DNA from: JBBQLG01 sp964251665 | GTDB lineage: Bacteria; Bacteroidota; Bacteroidia; Cytophagales; Spirosomataceae | NCBI GenBank assembly: GCA_964251665.1 | Contig: CAXUKO010000003.1 | Location: 1-64,000, forward strand | Direction of reading: 5' to 3' | Length of the DNA stretch: 64,000 nt | Part shown: piece after piece, positions 1 to 8,202 of the stretch | Layout of the letters: the number at the start of each line of letters is the position of its first letter | Numbering within the stretch: position 1 is the first letter of the stretch | Notes under the pieces: model-generated | What the model was told of the DNA's origin: nothing | Seen by the model: only the letters and a program-made list of their open reading frames with translations | Database searches by the model: none | Translations under genes and position numbers: made by a program

Positions 1-46
1 CGATGGTACTGGCTTCATCGCCGGGAGAGTAGATAACTGCCACCTC
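1..46 (+). rRNA. rrf: 5S ribosomal RNA, 3' end (partial)
   Basis: The first bases read as the 3' third of a bacterial 5S rRNA: a CGATGGTACT block, then GGGAGAGTAG, then a closing GCCACCT. The left part lies outside the window. A strong terminator follows directly at 58-92, as expected at the end of an rRNA operon. The 3' boundary is approximate. Confidence 0.8.
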
Positions 47-57
47 TTGTTATAATG

Positions 58-92
58 AACACCCCCAATTCAGTTTGGGGGTGTTTTTTTTT
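58..92 (+). terminator. Intrinsic terminator of the rRNA operon
   Basis: An 11-bp perfect stem (58-68 with 75-85) rich in C/G with a 6-nt loop is followed by a run of nine T. This ends transcription from the 5S gene. Confidence 0.9.
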
Positions 93-122
93 ATAAATAC
101 CCGCTGTATATTGCAGCGGATT

Positions 123-196
123 CGGGGTGTAGCGCAGCCTGGTAGCGCGCTACGTTCGGGACGTAGAGGTCGTGGGTTCGAATCCCGCCACCCCGA
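123..196 (+). tRNA. tRNA-Pro (anticodon CGG)
   Basis: A 74-nt cloverleaf can be drawn. The acceptor stem is 123-129 with 189-195 (7 bp), the D-stem GCGC is at 132-135, the anticodon stem CTACG/CGTAG encloses the loop TTCGGGA with anticodon CGG at 157-159, and the T-arm contains GGTTCGAATCC. The discriminator base is A196 and CCA is not encoded. It reads CCG proline codons. It sits between the rRNA terminator and the trp leader. Confidence 0.95.
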
Positions 197-236
197 CTTA
201 ACTTTTATAACTGTGGTTCACCCTCAAATTGATAAC

Positions 237-269
237 ATGATCTGGTGGCGTTCTTCTCGTTCGAGATGA
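237..269 (+). CDS. trpL: trp operon leader peptide MIWWRSSRSR
   Basis: A 10-codon reading frame starts ATG at 237, has two adjacent Trp codons (TGG TGG, 243-248) and stops at TGA 267-269. It lies 39 nt before a terminator hairpin and 93 nt before trpE. The peptide resembles the E. coli leader, which also carries Trp-Trp-Arg followed by Thr/Ser. The role is inferred. When charged tRNA-Trp is scarce the ribosome should stall on 243-248 and cover segment 1 of the leader RNA. When Trp is plentiful it should run on to the stop codon inside segment 2. No Shine-Dalgarno sequence is visible, which is normal in Bacteroidota. Confidence 0.8.
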   Translation: MIWWRSSRSR

Positions 270-343
270 ATGGTGCCACTATTTGCTTTCTTTTAAGCGA
301 TACTTTCAAGGCCTACCGTTCATCCCGGTAGGCCTTATTTTTT
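243..343 (+). promoter_or_regulatory. trp transcription attenuator (1:2, 2:3 and 3:4 structures)
   Basis: All three mutually exclusive pairings of a classical attenuator are present. The 1:2 hairpin pairs 243-258 with 263-278 (14 of 16 positions pair, three of them G-U) and contains both Trp codons. The antiterminator pairs GATGAATGGT (265-274) with ACCGTTCATC (315-324), ten continuous pairs with one G-U. The terminator pairs 308-318 with 326-336. The antiterminator uses the inner part of the terminator's left arm plus its loop, so the two exclude each other. A weak -7-like TAACTTTT at 199-206 could place the transcript start near 212; that promoter is uncertain. Confidence 0.8.
308..343 (+). 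terminator. Attenuator terminator hairpin upstream of trpE
   Basis: A perfect 11-bp stem AAGGCCTACCG / CGGTAGGCCTT with a 7-nt loop is followed by six T (338-343). It lies between the leader peptide and trpE, leaving only 18 nt before the trpE start. A promoter for trpE must therefore lie upstream, and transcripts must pass this terminator. Confidence 0.9.
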
Positions 344-361
344 GCCCTAATCTTAGAGAAC

Positions 362-1798
362 ATGGAAACCTTAACACCACCTATCGTTTATAATGTTAGT
401 AGCCAGTACAAGCGTATGCTGGCCGATGTAATTACGCCAGTAAGTATTTACCTGCGTATTCGGGATCGATTTTTAAACAGTATTCTTTTAGAAAGTTCTG
501 ATTACCACGCCAGTGACAATACGTTTTCGTATCTCTGCTTTGATCCTGTAGCCCGTTTTGAGTATCACTCGGGTACGCTAAGCGTAAAGCTACCTGGTGC
601 AGATTTGCAAAGTCAGCTGTTAGAAGCACAGAATTTGTTGCCAGCCTTACAAGAGTTCAAAAACTCGTTTAACCATGAGAAGCTACAATTTCCATTCATT
701 ACAAATGGTCTGTTTGGCTATTTTGGTTTTCAGGCCGTTGAGAGTTTTGAGGATATTACCTTAACTGCACCGATTCCCACAGAGAATGATATTCCCTCTG
801 TAGTCTTTCAAGTATACCGCTATGTTATTGCTATCAATCACTTCAAAGATGAGCTTTATTTGTTTGAACATAGTTATGTAAAAAACGGGGATACTGCTCC
901 TGAAAGTAACCTTGATTTTATTGCCGATTTAATCAAAAACCGTAACTATCCCGCTTATTCTTTCAACACAGCTGGCAGTGAGCGGTCAAATTTTACGGAT
1001 GATGAGTTTAGAGATGTTATTCAGAAAGGGAAAGATCATTGTCAGCGGGGAGATGTTTTCCAGATTGTCCTTTCCAGACGTTTTTCAACGCCCTTCGCTG
1101 GCGACGAATTCAATGTGTATCGTACACTTCGTTCGTTAAATCCGTCTCCTTATCTGTTCTACTTTGACTACGGTAATTATAAACTGTTTGGTTCTTCGCC
1201 GGAGTCTCAAATAATTGTTAAAGATCGCAAAGCAACTATTTATCCAATCGCTGGTACGTTTCGTCGGACGGGTGATGATGTAGCCGATGCTGAATTGGCT
1301 CAAAAGTTATACGATGATCCTAAAGAATCTGCTGAGCATGTAATGCTGGTTGATTTGGCACGTAATGATCTCAGCCGGAATTGTGATGTGGTAAATGTTG
1401 AGACCTTCAAAGAAGTCCAATATTATTCTCACGTAATACATTTAGTCTCAAAGGTCGTCGGTGATCTGAATGAGCAGGCTGATCCGCTTCAGATTGTTGC
1501 TGAAACCTTCCCCGCTGGTACTTTATCAGGGGCCCCAAAACACATGGCCATGAAACTGATTGATCGCTATGAAAACCAAAGCAGAGGTTTTTATTCAGGT
1601 TGTATTGGCTATATGGGTTTCGATGGAGAGTTTAACCAGGCGATCATGATCCGCACGTTCATGAGCAAGAATAACACACTGTTTTATCAGGCTGGTGCTG
1701 GAATTGTAGCAAAGTCGGTGGTAGAAAGTGAGTTGCAGGAGGTGCATAATAAACTGGCCGCATTGCGTATGGCTATAGAACAGGCAAAAACACTCTAA
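362..1798 (+). CDS. trpE: Anthranilate synthase component I
   Basis: TrpE aminates chorismate and eliminates pyruvate to give anthranilate, the first committed step of tryptophan synthesis, using ammonia delivered by TrpG. The 478-residue protein has the chorismate-binding fold. Visible signatures are GSSPE (about 277-281), PIAGTFRR (295-302), EHVMLVDLARND (325-336) and FPAGTLSGAPK (383-393). LLES at residues 42-45 is the tryptophan feedback-binding motif, so allosteric inhibition by Trp is expected on top of attenuation. It is the first gene of trpEGDCFBA; trpG follows after 2 nt. The ATG at 362 is 18 nt after the attenuator T-run. Confidence 0.97.
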   Translation: METLTPPIVYNVSSQYKRMLADVITPVSIYLRIRDRFLNSILLESSDYHASDNTFSYLCFDPVARFEYHSGTLSVKLPGADLQSQLLEAQNLLPALQEFKNSFNHEKLQFPFITNGLFGYFGFQAVESFEDITLTAPIPTENDIPSVVFQVYRYVIAINHFKDELYLFEHSYVKNGDTAPESNLDFIADLIKNRNYPAYSFNTAGSERSNFTDDEFRDVIQKGKDHCQRGDVFQIVLSRRFSTPFAGDEFNVYRTLRSLNPSPYLFYFDYGNYKLFGSSPESQIIVKDRKATIYPIAGTFRRTGDDVADAELAQKLYDDPKESAEHVMLVDLARNDLSRNCDVVNVETFKEVQYYSHVIHLVSKVVGDLNEQADPLQIVAETFPAGTLSGAPKHMAMKLIDRYENQSRGFYSGCIGYMGFDGEFNQAIMIRTFMSKNNTLFYQAGAGIVAKSVVESELQEVHNKLAALRMAIEQAKTL

Positions 1799-1800
1799 TT

Positions 1801-2367
1801 ATGAAACTGCTCGTTTTAGATAATTACGACTCATTCACGTATAATCTCGTCTACATCCTGCGGGAGTTAGGACATCGGCCGGATGTAATTCGGAATAATA
1901 AGATAACGATTGAGGCTGTTGGACAGTACGACAAAATTATGCTCTCACCGGGTCCCGGCATTCCGTCTGAGGCCGGTATTATGCAGGGGGTGGTAGCCGA
2001 ATATGCTCCTCAAAAGAGTATTCTAGGTATTTGTCTGGGGCATCAGGGTATCGGAGAAGTGTTTGGTGCTAAACTCGAAAATTTGGGTGATGTGCTACAT
2101 GGTGTGGCACATCGGGCCTTTGTGACTGATCGAAGTGAACGTTTGTTTAACGGGATACCTGATGAATTAACAGTTGGTAGGTATCATTCCTGGACGGTAG
2201 TTGGTGATTCGATACCCGACGCTTTACATGTGACAGCAGTAGATGAGCAGGGTCGCGTGATGGGACTGGCTCACACAAAATACGACGTGAGAGGGCTACA
2301 GTTTCATCCAGAATCTGTGCTGACCGAGAACGGGGTGAAGATGATTGAAAATTGGCTGAACGATTAA
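1801..2367 (+). CDS. trpG: Anthranilate synthase component II (glutamine amidotransferase)
   Basis: A 188-residue class I glutamine amidotransferase that hydrolyses glutamine and passes ammonia to TrpE. The nucleophile is Cys78 in GICLGHQ, and the His-Glu pair is at 169 and 171 in QFHPES. SPGPG near residue 49 forms part of the oxyanion region. It follows trpE after 2 nt, which suggests translational coupling. The family overlaps with PabA, and a dual role in folate synthesis cannot be excluded from sequence. Confidence 0.96.
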   Translation: MKLLVLDNYDSFTYNLVYILRELGHRPDVIRNNKITIEAVGQYDKIMLSPGPGIPSEAGIMQGVVAEYAPQKSILGICLGHQGIGEVFGAKLENLGDVLHGVAHRAFVTDRSERLFNGIPDELTVGRYHSWTVVGDSIPDALHVTAVDEQGRVMGLAHTKYDVRGLQFHPESVLTENGVKMIENWLND

Positions 2368-2425
2368 TGCCTTTCGTACATCATCCAGTTTCCCATCTAC
2401 TATCTTAAAGTGTCATAAACGAATC

Positions 2426-3412
2426 ATGAAAGCGATATTAAATCATCTTTTTGAGTATAAAACTCTGACTAAAGCTCAGGCGAAAGAGACCTTAATCGGC
2501 ATCGGAAAGGGTAATTATAACCAGTCGCAGATTGCGTCTTTTCTGACGGTATACATGATGCGGAGTATTCGCGTCGAAGAACTCGAAGGCTTCCGGGATG
2601 CTATGCTGGAGTTGTGCCTGCCTGTGGACCTGTCTGCCTATGATGCTATGGATGTTTGCGGAACGGGCGGTGACGGAAAGGATACATTCAACATCTCAAC
2701 ACTGTCTGCTTTCGTCGTGGCTGGTGCTGGCCAGCGGGTAGCTAAACACGGGAATCATGGGGTATCATCATTAACCGGTTCGTCGACGGTAATGGAGCGC
2801 TTAGGTTATACGTTTACTAACGATGTCGGCGAATTGCAACGCAAGATTGAAGAGAGTAATATCTGTTTTCTGCATGCCCCTTTATTTCATCCGGCGATGA
2901 AAAATGTGGGGCCGATTCGTAAAGAGTTAGGTGTAAAAACCTTCTTCAACGTACTCGGTCCAATGGTCAATCCCGGAAGGCCCCAGAAGCAGCTTGTAGG
3001 GGTCTACAACCTTGAATTAGCAAGATTATATGCCTACCTTTATCAGCAGACAGACAAGCAGTTTATGATCCTTCATTCGCTTGATGGCTACGATGAAATA
3101 TCGCTGACCGGGGCCTTTAAAGTGATCACAAATGAGGCAGAACAGTTGCTGGAACCCGCTCAATTGGGGTTGAAAAAACTGACACCGGAGTCGTTGTCAG
3201 GCGGGCAGACTGCGGATGATTCAGCACGTATTTTTATGAATGTGCTGAACGACGAAGCTACCCCCGCCCAAAAAGAGGCCGTTTTAGCTAATGCCGCTAT
3301 GGCACTGGTAGTTGCCGGACGTAGTAACAGCCGGGAAGAAGCCGTAGCTATCGCACGTGAGTCATTAGAGAGCAAACGAGCCTTGCAAAGTTTTCAGAAG
3401 TTAATAGCGTAA
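2426..3412 (+). CDS. trpD: Anthranilate phosphoribosyltransferase
   Basis: Transfers phosphoribose from PRPP to anthranilate. The 328-residue protein shows the PRPP-binding GTGGDGKDTFNIST (79-92) and KHGNHGVSS (107-115), both diagnostic of TrpD. It lies 58 nt after trpG with no terminator between. The length matches the stand-alone enzyme; there is no fused amidotransferase domain. Confidence 0.96.
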   Translation: MKAILNHLFEYKTLTKAQAKETLIGIGKGNYNQSQIASFLTVYMMRSIRVEELEGFRDAMLELCLPVDLSAYDAMDVCGTGGDGKDTFNISTLSAFVVAGAGQRVAKHGNHGVSSLTGSSTVMERLGYTFTNDVGELQRKIEESNICFLHAPLFHPAMKNVGPIRKELGVKTFFNVLGPMVNPGRPQKQLVGVYNLELARLYAYLYQQTDKQFMILHSLDGYDEISLTGAFKVITNEAEQLLEPAQLGLKKLTPESLSGGQTADDSARIFMNVLNDEATPAQKEAVLANAAMALVVAGRSNSREEAVAIARESLESKRALQSFQKLIA

Positions 3413-3435
3413 CTAGAATTACTACCCGTAGCTGA

Positions 3436-4257
3436 ATGACGATTTTAGACCGTATTATCGAGCAGAAACGAATCGAAGTTGCCCAGCGTCAGGCTACAGT
3501 TCCCGCGCGGCTTTTAACCCAAAGTCCACTCTTTAACAGACAGCCAATTTCAGCACGGATGGCGATTCAGACAGCCGGTTCTACAGGCATCATTGCTGAG
3601 TTTAAGCGGAAGTCTCCTTCTAAGGGAATAATCAACGATGTTGTCACGGTAGCTGGCGTAACGCAGGGTTACGTAAGCGCCGGTGCAGCCTGCTTATCCG
3701 TTCTGACAGACGAGCCATTTTTTGGTGGTACCCCCGCCGATTTACACGAAGCACGGCAGGCCAATCCGACCACGCCGATTCTCCGTAAAGATTTTGTGAT
3801 TGATGCATATCAACTTACAGAAGCCAAAGCGTGGGGTGCTGACCTGGTCTTGCTAATAGCCGCCTGTCTGACGCCCGCTGAAGTAGTTGATCTGAGTCAA
3901 CAGGCACATCAACTGGGGATGGAGGTACTACTGGAAGTCCACGATGAAGATGAACTGGAGCGTAGCTTATGCGATACGGTTGATTTGGTGGGTGTCAACA
4001 ACCGAAACCTTAAAACATTCGTTACATCGATTGATACGTCACTCAGGCTGATTGAGCGTATACCGGCCTCGTTTGTACGTATTACTGAAAGTGGCCTGCG
4101 GGATGCTACCACCATGCAAACTTTACACGCAGCAGGCTATGACGGGTTTCTGATTGGGGAGGCTTTTATGACAACACCCGATCCGGCGGAGGCCCTGGCC
4201 ACATTGGTAGCTGATTATAGCCGGACATACACGTTATCAAATCTACCAACTCCATGA
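3436..4257 (+). CDS. trpC: Indole-3-glycerol-phosphate synthase
   Basis: A TIM-barrel enzyme that closes the indole ring from carboxyphenylamino-deoxyribulose phosphate. The family signature IIAEFKRKSPSKG (52-64) carries the catalytic lysines. Also visible are LRKDFVID, ITESGL and GFLIGEAFM, the last near the phosphate site. At 273 residues it is a single-function enzyme. Its stop codon overlaps the trpF start (ATGA at 4254). Confidence 0.96.
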   Translation: MTILDRIIEQKRIEVAQRQATVPARLLTQSPLFNRQPISARMAIQTAGSTGIIAEFKRKSPSKGIINDVVTVAGVTQGYVSAGAACLSVLTDEPFFGGTPADLHEARQANPTTPILRKDFVIDAYQLTEAKAWGADLVLLIAACLTPAEVVDLSQQAHQLGMEVLLEVHDEDELERSLCDTVDLVGVNNRNLKTFVTSIDTSLRLIERIPASFVRITESGLRDATTMQTLHAAGYDGFLIGEAFMTTPDPAEALATLVADYSRTYTLSNLPTP

Positions 4258-4901
4258 AAATTAAAGTGTGCGGAATGCGCGATGCAGCTAACCTCCAGCA
4301 GGTCGCCGAGTTGAGTCCGGATTTTATCGGATTTATTTTTTACGACCAGTCGCCCCGGTTTGTGGGAGAGGAGTTGGATGCCGATGTCGTGAAAGCGTTA
4401 CCTCGCTCTATTCGCAAGGTGGGTGTGTTTGTAAATGCTAGTCCTGATTATATTCTGAAGGCTATTCGAAAGTATGATTTGCAGTATGTACAGCTACACG
4501 GCAATGAGACGCCCGATGTGTGCCGTAGTCTACGTATGAAGGGGGCTAATATTATTAAGGCCTTCCGGCTGGATGCTACGTTCAACTTCAGTATGCTGAA
4601 CAACTATAAACCGCAATGCGACTTTTTTCTCTTTGACGCTAAAGGCGATCAGCCCGGTGGTAATGGGGTGCAGTTCGACTGGAACCTGCTGAAGCAGTAC
4701 GACAACGATAAGCCGTTTTTCATCAGTGGTGGCATAGGCCTTGACAACATTGACCAGATTGAGCAGTTGAAAGGCATGAAGCTTTATGGTGTTGATGTAA
4801 ACAGCATGGTCGAAATCGCACCGGGGATGAAAGATATTGAGAAGTTGAAAGCACTGATTGCACGGGTAAGACCGGTAGAGGAGCAGGAAGAGGTAGCGTA
4901 A
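4254..4901 (+). CDS. trpF: Phosphoribosylanthranilate isomerase
   Basis: Catalyses the Amadori rearrangement of phosphoribosylanthranilate. The 215-residue TIM barrel has the N-terminal KVCGMRD with the catalytic Cys, QLHGNE, the DAKGDQPGGNG segment and FISGGIG. Four bases overlap the end of trpC. The order trpC then trpF as separate genes differs from the E. coli fusion. Confidence 0.95.
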   Translation: MKIKVCGMRDAANLQQVAELSPDFIGFIFYDQSPRFVGEELDADVVKALPRSIRKVGVFVNASPDYILKAIRKYDLQYVQLHGNETPDVCRSLRMKGANIIKAFRLDATFNFSMLNNYKPQCDFFLFDAKGDQPGGNGVQFDWNLLKQYDNDKPFFISGGIGLDNIDQIEQLKGMKLYGVDVNSMVEIAPGMKDIEKLKALIARVRPVEEQEEVA

Positions 4902-4967
4902 TAAAGCGTTTTCTCAAGGTAGGATTGAACTGAAATAACACTGGCCTGCGGGGTTAGTAAAGTACTT

Positions 4968-6170
4968 ATGGAAGCTATCTTAGATCAACCCATTACCTCA
5001 TTTGAGGTAAGTGATAAAGGATTTTATGGCCGTTTTGGGGGTGCTTTTATCCCTGAAATGCTATACCCTAATGTGGAGGAATTACGGCAGAAATACCTGT
5101 CAATTATGGCCGATCCTGCCTTTCAGGAGGAGTTTCAGGCGTTATTGATTGATTACGTAGGTCGGCCTACACCCTTATTTCTGGCTAAGCGGTTATCGGC
5201 CAAACTCGGCGCGACGATCTACCTGAAACGGGAAGACTTATGCCATACCGGTGCCCATAAAATCAATAATACCATTGGCCAGATCCTGATTGCTCAGCGG
5301 CTTGGTAAAAAGCGCATTGTGGCCGAGACAGGCGCTGGTCAACATGGCGTGGCCACAGCAACGGTCTGCGCACTGATGGGTTTGGAGTGCATTATTTACA
5401 TGGGTTCGGTAGATATCGAGCGGCAAAAGCCAAATGTAGACCGAATGCGGATGCTGGGGGCAACTGTTGTGCCCGCTACGTCAGGGAGTCAGACGCTGAA
5501 AGATGCGACCAACGAAGCTATGCGGCACTGGATCAACAATCCCGTCGATACACACTATATCATTGGCTCAGTGGTGGGGCCACACCCGTATCCCGATATG
5601 GTCGCCCGGTTTCAGTCGGTTATCTCGGAGGAGATCCGGAAACAACTGACCGAAAAAACAGGGCGCCCTAACCCTGACTACGTTGTTGCCTGTGTTGGTG
5701 GCGGTAGCAACGCGGCCGGTGCATTTTTTCATTTTCTCGATCAGCCTTCGGTTCGCTTAGTTGCCGCAGAAGCCGCTGGTAAAGGAATAAACACCGGACA
5801 TTCGGCGGCTACAACGGCGCTGGGCAAGCCCGGCGTGCTGCACGGTAGCCGGACGATTCTGATGCAGACAGACGACGGACAAGTAACCGAACCCTATTCG
5901 ATTTCAGCTGGTCTGGATTACCCGGGTATTGGTCCGCTACATGCGCATCTATTCGATTCCCGACGGGGCGATTTCTACGCGATCACGGATGAAGATGCCT
6001 TAAAGGCCGGTTTTGAACTGAGTAAACTGGAAGGTATTATTCCGGCACTCGAAACGGCTCATGCGCTGGCAGCCCTGAACGAGATGAATCTTCAACCCAG
6101 TGATGTGGTGGTGGTTTGTCTGTCGGGCCGTGGTGATAAAGATTTGAGCACCTACTCGAAGTTTTTGTAA
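4968..6170 (+). CDS. trpB: Tryptophan synthase beta chain
   Basis: A PLP enzyme joining indole with serine to give tryptophan. The 400-residue protein contains the PLP lysine (about Lys98) in HTGAHKIN, the EDLCHTG lead-in, GGGSNAAG for phosphate binding and the C-terminal SGRGDKD. These features mark the TrpB1 type that pairs with TrpA. It starts 66 nt after trpF and trpA follows after 3 nt. I see no terminator or promoter box in the 66-nt gap. Confidence 0.97.
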   Translation: MEAILDQPITSFEVSDKGFYGRFGGAFIPEMLYPNVEELRQKYLSIMADPAFQEEFQALLIDYVGRPTPLFLAKRLSAKLGATIYLKREDLCHTGAHKINNTIGQILIAQRLGKKRIVAETGAGQHGVATATVCALMGLECIIYMGSVDIERQKPNVDRMRMLGATVVPATSGSQTLKDATNEAMRHWINNPVDTHYIIGSVVGPHPYPDMVARFQSVISEEIRKQLTEKTGRPNPDYVVACVGGGSNAAGAFFHFLDQPSVRLVAAEAAGKGINTGHSAATTALGKPGVLHGSRTILMQTDDGQVTEPYSISAGLDYPGIGPLHAHLFDSRRGDFYAITDEDALKAGFELSKLEGIIPALETAHALAALNEMNLQPSDVVVVCLSGRGDKDLSTYSKFL

Positions 6171-6173
6171 GGT

Positions 6174-6986
6174 ATGACACACGAACCCATCATCCAGAAT
6201 CGTATTACCGACCTCTTCGCTCACAAACAGGAGAGCGTGTTGAATCTGTACTTCACCGCTGGTTTTCCTGAGCTGAACGACACTGTGCCTGTATTGAGGG
6301 GTTTACAAGCGGCCGGAGTCGACTTGGTTGAGATTGGCATGCCCTATTCTGATCCTGTTGCCGATGGCGAGACAATTCAGTTAAGCAACATGCGGTCACT
6401 CGAAAACGGCATGACACTGAAACGGCTGTTTGAACAGTTAGCAGACTGTCGGACGGCGGCTTCGGGCGTTCCGGTCACGGTACCTATTCTGCTGATGGGC
6501 TATATCAATCCGGTGCTTCAATTTGGCGTGGAAGCGTTCTGTCAGAAGTGCCAGGAAGTGGGCGTTGATGGCGTTATCCTGCCTGATCTGCCGCTCGATC
6601 TGTACGTGGCCGAATACAAGGCTATTTTTGATCAGTACGGCGTTCAGAATATCTTTCTGATTACGCCCCAAACGGCTGAGTCACGCATTCGACTGATTGA
6701 CGAAGTATCGGAAGGCTTTATCTATATGGTTTCGTCCTCCAGCATTACGGGGTCACAAACGGGCGTTTCCGATAGCATGCTCACCTATTTCGGCCGTATT
6801 CAAGCCATGAACCTGCGGAATCCCCGGCTGATCGGCTTTGGTATAAAGGATAAAGAGACGTTTAACACAGCTTGTGAGTATGCCAACGGTGCTATTGTTG
6901 GCAGCGCTTTCATCCGGCAGTTAGAACAACAGGGTACTACCAAAGAAAGTATTAAGGCTTTTGTTGATATGGTTCGCGGAGAATAA
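6174..6986 (+). CDS. trpA: Tryptophan synthase alpha chain
   Basis: Cleaves indole-3-glycerol phosphate to indole, which is channelled to TrpB. The 270-residue TIM barrel has LVEIGMPYSDPVADG with catalytic Glu53 and Asp64 (equivalent to E. coli Glu49 and Asp60), MGYINP, and GFGIKDKE near the phosphate site. It is the last gene of the operon and is followed by a terminator at 7012-7042. Confidence 0.97.
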   Translation: MTHEPIIQNRITDLFAHKQESVLNLYFTAGFPELNDTVPVLRGLQAAGVDLVEIGMPYSDPVADGETIQLSNMRSLENGMTLKRLFEQLADCRTAASGVPVTVPILLMGYINPVLQFGVEAFCQKCQEVGVDGVILPDLPLDLYVAEYKAIFDQYGVQNIFLITPQTAESRIRLIDEVSEGFIYMVSSSSITGSQTGVSDSMLTYFGRIQAMNLRNPRLIGFGIKDKETFNTACEYANGAIVGSAFIRQLEQQGTTKESIKAFVDMVRGE

Positions 6987-7011
6987 CACGGCACATTTCT
7001 TTACGTGCAAT

Positions 7012-7042
7012 CGGCCACCTTTGGAAGAGGGTGGCCGTTCTT
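7012..7042 (+). terminator. Terminator after trpA
   Basis: An 8-bp perfect stem CGGCCACC / GGTGGCCG (7012-7019 with 7030-7037) is followed by TTCTT. It closes the trp operon and may serve the converging gene at 7044 as well. Confidence 0.7.
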
Positions 7043-7043
7043 G

Positions 7044-8195
7044 TTAATGCAGCCGCAGTCTGCGGGTTAGGGACGCCCACGAAAAACGGGAGGTATGCAT
7101 CTTTTTTGAGTCAGCAGCTACCCGGTTTACCGTATTCAGGAAGAGGTAGTACCCCTGCTCGTGCCACTGACGAAAACGCTCGTTCACCTGCGGATTGTGA
7201 TCGGGCAGGTAGGTCAGTAACCGGCTTAAGTCGAACGTATCGGCGGCTACTCCTGCACCAACGCGTTGCGCATCCAGCGCGTTGCAGGCCTGCTCGAAGT
7301 GGTTCGGCTGTGGAATCAGTAGGGCTGGTTTACCCCAGTACATGGCTTCACAGACCGATTCAAAGCCTGCGGTGGTCACAATCGCCTGGCAGTGCTGCAT
7401 GATGTCGAGATAACGCTTTCCGTCGATCTTGTGATACGTGAGCGTCTTATCAACGGGCTCATCTGGTTGTGTAACGCCCGAATGAAAGCAGTGAATGGAT
7501 ACATCGGGCCGTAGTCGGTGGGCTGCTTCGATCTGACGGCTCAACCCCGGTTGAGTGGTATAGGCCAATAAATAGGCCTCGGATGTTGGCGTACGTTCGA
7601 TTACCTCGCGCCGAAGCAGGGGCGGCACAATACGAAGTTTTCGGTGAGGTACATCAATTTGCTGATCAAACGACAGCGCCAGCACTTCACTGGCACCAAT
7701 GGCGTTGAGCCGGGTCACTAATTTGAAAATCTGCCGGTCGAAAAAGTGACCTTTGGGAGAGGTGAAATTTGGGTGAAAGGCCAGATACTGATGCGCAATA
7801 CAGATCATGGGTACCTTTGGTCGGTACAGCGCGTACGTTAAACCACCCAGCAGCTGGAAGAAATTAATAACCACATCGGGCCGTTGCTGGTCAATAACGT
7901 CGCGAATCAGACCGAAACTTTTACGAATTTTAGGGAACTGCCGGCTGTTCCGAAGCAGTGTCTGATAAGGTTGTAGGGCATTGGTTTTGGGGCTATAGAC
8001 CAGCGCCGGACCTGCTACTATAGTGATTGGCGCCGGAAACTGTTCGCGAAAGAACGTGGGAATGGGCCGTCCGTCGGCTACATCAACGATGGCTTCGATG
8101 ACTTCATGACCTACTGACTGTAGGATTTGGGCTAACGATATAGCCTGCGTAAGGTGGCCCCGACCTTCGCCCTGCACCAAAAACAGAATTCGCAT
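7044..8195 (-). CDS. Glycosyltransferase of the MJ1255/VC2487 family
   Basis: A 383-residue GT-B-like protein. The N-terminus reads RILFLVQGEGRGHLTQAISLA, with the Gly-rich donor loop and His that open this family. The C-terminal half has VTTAGFESVCEAMYWGKPALLIPQP, the nucleotide-sugar-binding part typical of MurG-like enzymes. The substrate is unknown. Only 7 nt separate it from the upstream LpxH-like gene, so the two probably form an operon acting on lipid or surface glycans. No transmembrane segment is evident. Confidence 0.8.
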   Translation of the reverse strand: MRILFLVQGEGRGHLTQAISLAQILQSVGHEVIEAIVDVADGRPIPTFFREQFPAPITIVAGPALVYSPKTNALQPYQTLLRNSRQFPKIRKSFGLIRDVIDQQRPDVVINFFQLLGGLTYALYRPKVPMICIAHQYLAFHPNFTSPKGHFFDRQIFKLVTRLNAIGASEVLALSFDQQIDVPHRKLRIVPPLLRREVIERTPTSEAYLLAYTTQPGLSRQIEAAHRLRPDVSIHCFHSGVTQPDEPVDKTLTYHKIDGKRYLDIMQHCQAIVTTAGFESVCEAMYWGKPALLIPQPNHFEQACNALDAQRVGAGVAADTFDLSRLLTYLPDHNPQVNERFRQWHEQGYYLFLNTVNRVAADSKKMHTSRFSWASLTRRLRLH

Positions 8196-8202
8196 AGCTG
8201 AA

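Noticed and set aside
75..269. 64-codon frame spanning the tRNA and the trp leader
   Set aside because: It starts at a TTG inside the rRNA terminator and runs through the tRNA; only its last 11 codons, read from the ATG at 237, make sense as the leader peptide.
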